Assembly (NCBI GenBank): GCA_002729095.1
Contig: PBWC01000045.1
Span: 23,519 to 66,792, forward strand
Direction of reading: 5' to 3'
Source: Methanobacteriota archaeon
GTDB lineage: Archaea > Thermoplasmatota > Poseidoniia > Poseidoniales > Poseidoniaceae
DNA length: 43,274 nucleotides
Within the stretch, counting starts at the first letter, position 1; every line of letters starts with the position of its first letter. A model generated the notes under the pieces. The model was not told where the DNA came from, did not search any database, and saw only the letters and a list, made by a program, of their open reading frames with translations. Of the stretch, positions 19,026-27,522 are shown one piece after another. The position numbers and the translations under genes are program-made.

Positions 19026-20111
19026 TTATTTTTCTACAAAATTTTTCCAGCGTTTCATATACTCGATAAATACAGGACTAAGTTCAACATTTTCTAGATG
19101 CTCTACACTGAAAGGTGGTCTTTGAGGCTCATAATTTTCATCTATCAAATGTTTAGGCCAATCAGGGTGTGCAATTCCAACCCGAGCAACTCCAACAATA
19201 TCTGCGCCTTCGTCCATTAGCCATTTAGCGTCTCTAGAAGTCCAGACGGCACCGGTAGAAATTAGTGGAATATTATTACGCATAACTTCTCTAAATCTTT
19301 TAGTCAAACTTGGACCTAATTCATCTCCTTCGACTGGCTGGAAAACATCCCAGCAAGAAATATGTAACATATCTATCTCCATACCACATAATATTCTAGC
19401 TAACTCCAGACTATCATCAAGATAAATTCCAGCCTTTTCAATTATCGGAGAAATCCTTACTGCGATAAGGAAATTGGGATCTGTATTTTTTCTTATTGAA
19501 CGAATAATTTCTCTTAGGAATTTACTCCTGGAATGAAGATCTCCGCCCCAATCATCAGTTCTACGGTTCGTTTTACTACCAAGAAATTGGCATATCAAAT
19601 AGGTATGAGCACCGTGTAATTCCACACCATGGAATCCTGCTTTTTGACACCTCAAGGCTGATTGTGTAAAGGATTCTATCATAGAATGTATTTCATCTTC
19701 TGACATTTCTCTGGTATGTACCCCATCCATTCCGGGTTCGGTGTTTTCACTTGCTGAAATTGGTTGGACTTCGTTTATGCTGACCGGAGCACGCATTCCA
19801 CCGTGAAATAATTGAACAAGACTGATTGTCTTGGTTTCATTTAATTGATTAGCCAAATTGGTGAGTCCGGGTAATTGGTGATCTCCCCAAACACCCATCT
19901 CTCCTTCCCAACCACGTCCAGTTTCAGTAACATTAGCAGCGGCCGTAGTGGTTATGCCAAAACCGCCTTTTGCTCGTCTTACTAACCAATTTATTTCTTC
20001 ATTAGATAATGTTCCGTCTTCGTTACTTTGTTTGTTAGTCATAGCAGCAAGTAGACTACGATTCTTCAAGACGAAACCTCGACCTATTTCTAGTGAGTCA
20101 GTGGGTTTCAT
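19026..20111 (-). CDS. NADH:flavin oxidoreductase / Old Yellow Enzyme family
   Basis: LFHGGMRA, GFHGVELHGAHTYLICQFLGSKTNRRTDDWGGDLHSRSKFLREII, GADIVGVARVGIAHPDW. Confidence 0.92.
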   Translation of the reverse strand: MKPTDSLEIGRGFVLKNRSLLAAMTNKQSNEDGTLSNEEINWLVRRAKGGFGITTTAAANVTETGRGWEGEMGVWGDHQLPGLTNLANQLNETKTISLVQLFHGGMRAPVSINEVQPISASENTEPGMDGVHTREMSEDEIHSMIESFTQSALRCQKAGFHGVELHGAHTYLICQFLGSKTNRRTDDWGGDLHSRSKFLREIIRSIRKNTDPNFLIAVRISPIIEKAGIYLDDSLELARILCGMEIDMLHISCWDVFQPVEGDELGPSLTKRFREVMRNNIPLISTGAVWTSRDAKWLMDEGADIVGVARVGIAHPDWPKHLIDENYEPQRPPFSVEHLENVELSPVFIEYMKRWKNFVEK

Positions 20112-20247
20112 GATATCACCGAGTAGGTCTCAACTAATGAGTTAAACTCATTTGACTGGATGAATAATCTTGATTTTTATTCAATGCTGAAAGGATTTAG
20201 TTACACTTGCATAAATATGAAATTTAACAGATGTTTAAAACTTTTAT

Positions 20248-21795
20248 ATGCTACATTCGTTCATGGTCGTTGCTGTTGTTTGGTTCCGTAACTCGTTACG
20301 CATCCATGATAATCCGGTATTGTCTTGGGCTTATGAGTCAGAGAATGTCGATTCAATCCTTCCCATATACATCTTTGATGAGGAAATTCAACAGAAGAGT
20401 ACACTGACAATGGGAGAGCAAAGGTTACGATTTCAGTTTGATTGTGTGGATAATCTACATCAAAATTTGAAGGATAAATTAGACCTAGACTTACATGTTT
20501 TCTTAGGCGATAGCATAGATGTTTTAGAGTCAATCAAACAACAACTACAATCATTTGAGGTAATTTTACTCAACGAATATTCGACAAACCCCCGAGATAG
20601 AAAACAATCCGAATCAATTGAAAAAAATTTCTTCAGCACAAACCAAAATTGGTCTGCTAAATCATTACCTGCAAGTCAAACAATTCTTGATATTGAAGCA
20701 ATCGTCAACTCTTCTGGCTTCAAATCACCTAAATCAATGAAAGACATGGTTCGATTGTTCAAAACAGAATTCGGAGACTTCGATAATATTGTGTTCGCAA
20801 CAAGTGAGCCAAATCCTTCAGTTGGTAAACCAAAGCAAGCCCTATCAGTGAATTCTGAGTATCAAATTTCACTCGACAAAATCCGGCCATTACTAAGTAA
20901 GCCTACTTATTTCATCGGCGGGGAAAGTGAAGCAATTGCCAGATTGGAAAATAAGGTTATATCGCAGCAAGATTACGTAAATAGTTTCAACAAACCTAAG
21001 TCAATCTCAACAAATACCAAAGACAATCCTATGGAACCTACAACAACTGGATTATCGCCGTACATTAGTACGGGTTGTCTATCAATACGGCGTTTGTGGA
21101 ACTCATGTTCAAAAATTCAACAATCCGGTGAACATACTGTGCCTCCGGTTTCACTGCACGGGCAAATTTTGTTCAGAGAAATGTTCTATCTTCTCTCAAG
21201 ATCGGTCGAAAATTGGGACCAAGATTCAGGCAATTCTCAGTGTAAAGAAATTGAGTGGGGAGAATTAAATCAGGTCCAATTAGAGGCTTGGGAATTGGGT
21301 CAAACTGGATTTCCGCTCATTGATGCCATGATGCGTCAATTGGACGCTACGGGCTGGATGCATCACCTCGGAAGACATGCTGTCTCATGTTTTCTAACTC
21401 GTGGACAATTATGGCAAAATTGGACACACGGTCGAGACATATTTGAGCGCAAATTAATTGATAGTGATTGGGCGCTTAATAATGGAAATTGGCTTTGGTT
21501 AGCTGGAGTTGCGCCGTTTTCAATGCCCTACTATAGGATATACAATCCATGTCCCGATTCCAAGTCTAGTTTAAACGTTGAAACTAAGGATGCAGAATTT
21601 ATCAGACATTGGATTCCAGAGCTTGCTGAATTCCCATCAAAATACATCTTTGAGCCACACCTTGCTCCGTTGCACATCCAAGAATCAGCGGGATGTTTGA
21701 TTGGCAAAGACTATCCAAGTCCAATAATAGATAGAAAAGAAGCGCGTAAAAGGAATTTGCAATCATTCAAACTCAGTCTTGAAAAATTACGATGA
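20248..21795 (+). CDS. Photolyase/cryptochrome family, (6-4) photolyase / animal-cryptochrome-like
   Basis: VVWFRNSLRIHDNP; FAD domain GFPLIDAMMRQLDATGWMHHLGRHAVSCFLTRGQLWQNW..LIDSDWALNNGNWLWLAG; true start may be the internal Met of MVVAVVWFRNS. Confidence 0.9.
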   Translation: MLHSFMVVAVVWFRNSLRIHDNPVLSWAYESENVDSILPIYIFDEEIQQKSTLTMGEQRLRFQFDCVDNLHQNLKDKLDLDLHVFLGDSIDVLESIKQQLQSFEVILLNEYSTNPRDRKQSESIEKNFFSTNQNWSAKSLPASQTILDIEAIVNSSGFKSPKSMKDMVRLFKTEFGDFDNIVFATSEPNPSVGKPKQALSVNSEYQISLDKIRPLLSKPTYFIGGESEAIARLENKVISQQDYVNSFNKPKSISTNTKDNPMEPTTTGLSPYISTGCLSIRRLWNSCSKIQQSGEHTVPPVSLHGQILFREMFYLLSRSVENWDQDSGNSQCKEIEWGELNQVQLEAWELGQTGFPLIDAMMRQLDATGWMHHLGRHAVSCFLTRGQLWQNWTHGRDIFERKLIDSDWALNNGNWLWLAGVAPFSMPYYRIYNPCPDSKSSLNVETKDAEFIRHWIPELAEFPSKYIFEPHLAPLHIQESAGCLIGKDYPSPIIDRKEARKRNLQSFKLSLEKLR

Positions 21796-21901
21796 TGTCT
21801 TTACTAAAAACTACAAGAAATTAAGAATGAATCGTTGGAAAAATTCACTTCGTCAATCATGTTGTGAACTGACTATCAGGGATGACAAACCCCCGTTTTG
21901 A

Positions 21902-23155
21902 TTACAGATTTTGGAGTCTTGAATCGTCAACCCATTCATCCCAACTAGAATCAAACCCTACATAATGGATTAGATAATTATCTCCTTGAACTTCGCGAAT
22001 AAGTCCATCCCACCAACTTCCTTTCCATTCAACCTTAACCTGTTGCCCTGCATTAAATTCGGTTTTGTTGAAAGGATGGTCGTGAGGTCTATTTTGCCAA
22101 CCTGTTGGGCCAACAATGTAGATTGTATTCTTTGTCTCTACCCTAGCAGTAGCTCTGTCGTCATAAGTCAATTGTATTATGTTTGTAGTATTGACATTAG
22201 TATCACCCAGTTTAGGATGGCCGTATACGAAACCATGTAACTTGCCATCAATTATTTGTGCATCTTGGATTATAACTTCTGGCTTTGCTTCGAAAGGTTG
22301 AACCATTATTTTAGCAAGATCCTTGTAATTCAATTCAGAATCTAAGGAGATTCCCATATCAGTAAACATCTCCTGTACCTCTGAAATCTCCAACGGGTCT
22401 CCCATCTGTGTTAAGATTTCAAACAATTTACTTGCGTGAATGGTCCCAGTGTTGTTTTCATCAAATACTTTGAACGATTCAATTAGTTCATTTTCCTCTT
22501 TTGAGATTAGTTCGACATAGGCTTGAGTAGCTTCTGAATCAGGTTGTTTGGCTATTCTCGATGGAGGTACACCAGACTCCACATCACCATCATCAAAATG
22601 AATCATATATGTGTGATGCGGTTGAACTTCTGCAATTCTCCCAGGGAAAAATGTACCATAATTTTTCCAATTTACTAAAACTCTGTCACCTTTACTAAGC
22701 GCATCATCGGCTCTACGTATATTTCTTGGATGTTCACCTATGACTACAGAATGCTTCGTTTGTACCACTGAATTTTGGTAAGGTACTTCGACATCATAAC
22801 TTCCGTCATCATTTACCTTTGTAACAGTGCATCTATCTAGCCAGCGTTCATTTGTTGGACTGAAATATTCAACATGCATCCCAACTTCTAATTCGGGTAT
22901 AATTGGCGATTGTATAATTTCTTCGATTTGAACACTGGTTTCATTTTTATTAACCATTCCCAGTCGTTCCAAAGCAGATATCACTGCGGTTGTTACTGCT
23001 TCAACATCATTATTAATCACAGTATTATGAACAACATCTCCGCCAATTACTGAATCTTGTAAATTTACAGTCTGACTACTTTCGGGCGGAACAGGAATCC
23101 ATTCCGAACCGGTCCACAAAAATTTCCCATCTGGGCTGTAAACTGGTTCTGACAT
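21902..23155 (-). CDS. Multidomain protein with EF-hand pair and several Tudor/chromo-barrel-like SH3 barrels
   Basis: FKVFDENNTGTIHASKLFEIL (EF-hand); GDRVLVNWKNYGTFFPGRIAEVQPHHTYMIHFDDGD and GQQVKVEWKGSWWDGLIREVQGDNYLIHYVGFDSSWDEWVDDSRLQNL (Tudor-like). Start taken at MSEPVYSPDGK; ORF extends to 23200. Confidence 0.8.
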   Translation of the reverse strand: MSEPVYSPDGKFLWTGSEWIPVPPESSQTVNLQDSVIGGDVVHNTVINNDVEAVTTAVISALERLGMVNKNETSVQIEEIIQSPIIPELEVGMHVEYFSPTNERWLDRCTVTKVNDDGSYDVEVPYQNSVVQTKHSVVIGEHPRNIRRADDALSKGDRVLVNWKNYGTFFPGRIAEVQPHHTYMIHFDDGDVESGVPPSRIAKQPDSEATQAYVELISKEENELIESFKVFDENNTGTIHASKLFEILTQMGDPLEISEVQEMFTDMGISLDSELNYKDLAKIMVQPFEAKPEVIIQDAQIIDGKLHGFVYGHPKLGDTNVNTTNIIQLTYDDRATARVETKNTIYIVGPTGWQNRPHDHPFNKTEFNAGQQVKVEWKGSWWDGLIREVQGDNYLIHYVGFDSSWDEWVDDSRLQNL

Positions 23156-23241
23156 GGCGTGTCTAAAACGACTACTTAGAAAGAGATTTTGAAATATCAC
23201 GTCGGTGTAAATTTTTTACCATTGAATGAATAGGGTTATCC

Positions 23242-26200
23242 ATGAACAGTGGCAAGTTTTTGCCTATTGGGTTAGTTTTTCTTTTCCTATTCTCATTCCT
23301 TTCTCCGACAGTTGAAGCCTTTGATTGGGACAATGATGGCATAGACGATTCAGTTGATACAGATGATGACAATGACTCGGTATTGGATATTGATGACCAA
23401 TGCACACCAGGGCAAGTAAATAGTTACTCACTAGGGATGAGCGACCATGATTCTGATGGTTGTGACGACCATTTGATGTTCATTTCAAATGCTTTTCTTG
23501 AAGGAGATGATACCGATGTAATTACAGATATATTCTTCGACAGTAATGATAATCAAATTATATCAGGATATTCTTTAGGAAATTATTCAAAATTTGAGAA
23601 TTATAATATTACAACCGATCCAAATCATGAAGGGTATTCATTTGTTGCAAAAATGAATAGTACAGGTAATATTGATTGGTTAATCTATACATTCAATGAT
23701 TACTACATAAAAATTGCATTATCTAGTGATGATTCTATTTATTTGTCTAGTTCTTTACTTACCAATTTAACTTGGCATACTCCAAGCGGAAATTTTGCTA
23801 TCAGTGATACGAATAATTTCGTCGACCCGTATGTAATGAAAATATCTAATCAAGGAAATATTGAATGGATTGAACATAATGAAAATTTAGGAGATCAAAG
23901 ATTTGAAGCAATCGCAATAGGCGAACAAAATAATGCAATAATTTCAATTTTCAATTACAATGGAAGTATCTTATCTTATGGTAGCCAAACTTTTACCCTT
24001 AATTCTATTGAAGGTTTTGTCCTTAACATTTCTTCTAACGGAGATTGGGGTTCAGATATCATTTCAATAGAATCGCCAAACCCAGTTGCTAATAATGGAG
24101 CAATTTTCGATTATATTTCCAATATAGACAACGGGTATATGGCAATTGTTTCTTATCAAGATATCCCAAGTGTGAACATAAAAAAGAATGGTATTTTCCA
24201 ATGTTCGATTAGTAAAAATAATTCTCAATCGAATTATGATATTTTATCTATTACAGTATTTCATGATTGGAATTGTCAAGATTCGATAAATGTTGAAGCT
24301 AATTATGGATATGCTGAGGCTTGGGTAAATGATATGATTGTCGAATTTAATACAACTAGTAATAACCTTAGTATTGTAGTTGCAGGAGCTATGGAGGCTG
24401 ACACATACAACTATTCTACATTAGAATTCGGAAATTGGGGAGTCATAACACCTCTCGGCGAATATACTAATGAGGGAGCAAAGGCATACGTTGGACAGAT
24501 TTATTTTGATACAAATGTATCCGGAAATAGTTTAAATTGGGATTATTTGATGTGGGATGATTCGTATGGTTATTTCTCATCATTTAATGATATCACTTAT
24601 TCCGAACATGCATTTGTATTATGTGGTTACTTTTATTCATTTATGAATTTAGTAGATGGTATATCACTGCCGAATATACTCACACTTTATTCAATTACTA
24701 ATTCTGATTATGATTCAATGTGCCTCCTTGATTATGAAAGTGGAAGTTCGCAAGTATTCGGAAGTTTAGGTTATATCTACCAACAATTTGGTTTCTATAA
24801 TAGTGACATATTAACAGCGATTGATTTAGATAAAACCGGCAGAGCATCGATCGCCATTGCTTCTACATCGACATATGTTACCTTTAACAATACCAATATT
24901 ACTACCAATGGTTCGAGTTATGATACTCATTTGTTCAATGTATTATTTGAAGAAGATTACGATGATGATAACGATGGAATACAAGATTACAATGATCAGT
25001 GCCCATTAGGAGATATTAATTGGAATGCAAGTAATAGTTCTCAAGACTGGGACTGGGACGGTTGTAAAGACTCCACAGAAGATTTGGATGATGATAATGA
25101 TGGCTTAGAAGACACATTAGATGCATGCCCAAGGGGTCTAACTAACTGGTCTAGCTCGAATTACTATGAGGATTATGATGGTGATGGTTGTAATGATTAT
25201 TCTGAAGATCTTGATGACGACAATGATGGAGTTTTGGACTCAGATGATTTATGCTCAGCCATTAATTCAGTTCTAGGATGGACAAGCGATTCCACCACCG
25301 ATTATGACGGTGATGGATGTCAAGATATTACTGAAGATTGGGATGATGATAACGATGGTCTTGATGACACATATGATAACTGTCCAACTGGATTGCTAAA
25401 TTGGCAATCAGGAGATCCTAATACTGATTGGGATGGCGATGGATGCGAAGATTCGGTAGAAGATGATGATGATGATAACGATCAAAGAAATGATGTTGAT
25501 GATACTTGTCCGAAAGGAGAATTAAATTGGAATTCGCAAAGTACCCAATATGATTTCGATATGGATGGATGTAAGGATGGTGTTGAGGATTGGGATGACG
25601 ACAACGATGGAGTGTACAATCAAAATGACGATTGTACCCCTGGTGAAATGTCTTGGATTTCAAGTAATTCTACAGACTATGATAGCGACGGGTGTAGAGA
25701 TTTAACTGAAGATTTTGATGATGATAATGATGGTAAGGAAGATGCTATCGATGATTGTTTATTGGGCGATTTAGGATGGATTTCAACTCCTTTTACTGAC
25801 TATGATTCTGATGGATGTCGAGATTCTACAGAAGATTTAGATGACGACAATGATGGTGTTGAAGATTTAGATGATTTGTGTCCACTCGGAGAAGTTGGCT
25901 GGATTTCAACTGAATTGACTGATTATGATGGTGATGGATGTAAAGATGCTCAAGAAGATGATGACTATGATAATGATGGCGTTATAAATCAAAATGATTC
26001 ATGTAAGAGAGGAGACACTTATTGGAACTCAAATTCAACAACCGATTATGATTATGACGGGTGTAGAGATTCTACCGAGGATTTAGACGATGATAATGAT
26101 GGAGTTCCTGACATTTCAGACTTATGTAGTGTTGGTCTATCATATTGGTATTCAAATTCCGAGACAGACTATGATTCTGATGGATGTTATGACCAGGAAG

Positions 26201-27522
26201 AATCACTATCCACTAAACCTTGGAACTTATCCGAAGATTTAGACGATGATAATGATGGAGCGCTTGATATTTATGATGATTGTGTGAAAGGAACACTAGG
26301 TTGGAATCAATTCGAAACTTTAGACCATGACATGGATGGATGTTTCGATGGAGATGAAGATATTGATGATGATAATGATGGAATTTTAGATTTAGCAGAT
26401 TCATGTAGTACTGGTGTTATTAATTGGACATCTAATTCATTGAATGATTATGATAACGATGGATGTTTTGATTCCAGTGAAGATGAGGATGACGATAATG
26501 ACTTAATCTTAGATGCTATTGACCTTTGCCCAATTGGAGATTTAGGTTGGATATCATTCCAGAGCAGCGATTATGACAATGATGGATGTAAAGATTCAAC
26601 TGAAGATTTTGATGACGATAATGATAATATTACTGACTTACAAGATTTATGCCCAACTGGAAAGAAAAATTGGATATCTAGTAATATTCTAGATTATGAT
26701 GAAGACGGTTGTTATGATGCTAGTGAAGATGAAGATGATGATAATGATTTGATAAATGATAATTATGATAGTTGCCCTAAGAATCTACTAAATTGGACTT
26801 CAAATTCTGATACTGATCATGATAGTGATGGTTGTAACGATCAATTAGAAGATGATGATGATGATAATGACGGGATGGAGGATTCAATAGACCAATGTCC
26901 ACTAGGTGACCTAGGTTGGATTTCTACTCCAGAAACTAACTTTGATAACGATGGTTGTCAAGATTCGGAAGAAGATTATGATGATGATGGAGATGGAGTA
27001 ATTGATTCCCAAGATATGTTTCCCCTAAATCCGGCTGAATCGTTTGATTCTGATGGAGATGGAATCGGAAATAATGCGGATGCTTTCCCAAAGGATTCTA
27101 GTGAAACAGAAGATTCTGATGGAGATGGTGTTGGAGATAACACAGATATTTTTCCATCCACCTCTTGGCTTGGTTCAGGAACATCTTTCACAATAATTGC
27201 AATTATAGTTATTTCAATAATTGGAGGTATAGTAATTATTCTAATTAGGAAAAATAACGCTCCTATCCCTGAAGAACAAACCAAATCATTTAGACAACAA
27301 GAAGAATTCTTTGAAGAGGTTTCCTCTGAAGCTTTAAGTCTTGCAGGAATGGCTCCAATTCTAACAGAAGAGCAAATAAAAAGCCAAACTATGCCACCTA
27401 GTAATGATTTGATTGGCGAAATTGATGAAGATGGTTACGAGTGGATAGAACATCCTGAAGGAAGCGAAATTTGGTATTGGAAGGGTTCTGATTCAAATGA
27501 TTGGGAACTGTATGAAGAGTGA
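23242..27522 (+). CDS. Giant cell-surface protein: signal peptide, propeller-like N-domain, ~16 Cys/Trp-containing TSP3-like calcium-binding repeats, C-terminal TM and acidic Trp-rich tail
   Basis: Repeated DDDNDGxxDxxDxCPxGxxxWxSxxxxDYDxDGCxDxxED; TM SFTIIAIIVISIIGGIVIILI; tail DEDGYEWIEHPEGSEIWYWKG. Confidence 0.92.
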   Translation: MNSGKFLPIGLVFLFLFSFLSPTVEAFDWDNDGIDDSVDTDDDNDSVLDIDDQCTPGQVNSYSLGMSDHDSDGCDDHLMFISNAFLEGDDTDVITDIFFDSNDNQIISGYSLGNYSKFENYNITTDPNHEGYSFVAKMNSTGNIDWLIYTFNDYYIKIALSSDDSIYLSSSLLTNLTWHTPSGNFAISDTNNFVDPYVMKISNQGNIEWIEHNENLGDQRFEAIAIGEQNNAIISIFNYNGSILSYGSQTFTLNSIEGFVLNISSNGDWGSDIISIESPNPVANNGAIFDYISNIDNGYMAIVSYQDIPSVNIKKNGIFQCSISKNNSQSNYDILSITVFHDWNCQDSINVEANYGYAEAWVNDMIVEFNTTSNNLSIVVAGAMEADTYNYSTLEFGNWGVITPLGEYTNEGAKAYVGQIYFDTNVSGNSLNWDYLMWDDSYGYFSSFNDITYSEHAFVLCGYFYSFMNLVDGISLPNILTLYSITNSDYDSMCLLDYESGSSQVFGSLGYIYQQFGFYNSDILTAIDLDKTGRASIAIASTSTYVTFNNTNITTNGSSYDTHLFNVLFEEDYDDDNDGIQDYNDQCPLGDINWNASNSSQDWDWDGCKDSTEDLDDDNDGLEDTLDACPRGLTNWSSSNYYEDYDGDGCNDYSEDLDDDNDGVLDSDDLCSAINSVLGWTSDSTTDYDGDGCQDITEDWDDDNDGLDDTYDNCPTGLLNWQSGDPNTDWDGDGCEDSVEDDDDDNDQRNDVDDTCPKGELNWNSQSTQYDFDMDGCKDGVEDWDDDNDGVYNQNDDCTPGEMSWISSNSTDYDSDGCRDLTEDFDDDNDGKEDAIDDCLLGDLGWISTPFTDYDSDGCRDSTEDLDDDNDGVEDLDDLCPLGEVGWISTELTDYDGDGCKDAQEDDDYDNDGVINQNDSCKRGDTYWNSNSTTDYDYDGCRDSTEDLDDDNDGVPDISDLCSVGLSYWYSNSETDYDSDGCYDQEESLSTKPWNLSEDLDDDNDGALDIYDDCVKGTLGWNQFETLDHDMDGCFDGDEDIDDDNDGILDLADSCSTGVINWTSNSLNDYDNDGCFDSSEDEDDDNDLILDAIDLCPIGDLGWISFQSSDYDNDGCKDSTEDFDDDNDNITDLQDLCPTGKKNWISSNILDYDEDGCYDASEDEDDDNDLINDNYDSCPKNLLNWTSNSDTDHDSDGCNDQLEDDDDDNDGMEDSIDQCPLGDLGWISTPETNFDNDGCQDSEEDYDDDGDGVIDSQDMFPLNPAESFDSDGDGIGNNADAFPKDSSETEDSDGDGVGDNTDIFPSTSWLGSGTSFTIIAIIVISIIGGIVIILIRKNNAPIPEEQTKSFRQQEEFFEEVSSEALSLAGMAPILTEEQIKSQTMPPSNDLIGEIDEDGYEWIEHPEGSEIWYWKGSDSNDWELYEE
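24955..26985 (+). repeat. Tandem ~123-bp coding repeats (about 16 units of ~41 aa)
   Basis: Read directly from the translation; units diverged at nucleotide level but in register, e.g. 'gatgatgataatgatgg' recurring about every 123 bp. Confidence 0.9.

Noticed and set aside
21796-21902. Possible second C/D sRNA (GATGA and CTGA motifs) between photolyase and Tudor genes
   Set aside because: Box order and spacing do not form a C-D'-C'-D layout and no terminal stem is visible.
25418-26404. His-rich minus-strand ORFs (81 and 63 aa)
   Set aside because: Antisense reading of the Asp-rich GAT/GAC repeats; composition artefact.
24955-26985. Periodic repeats that could superficially suggest a CRISPR or satellite array
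   Set aside because: Repeats are ~123 bp, diverged, in frame and explained by protein-level TSP3-like units; no short identical direct repeats with unique spacers.
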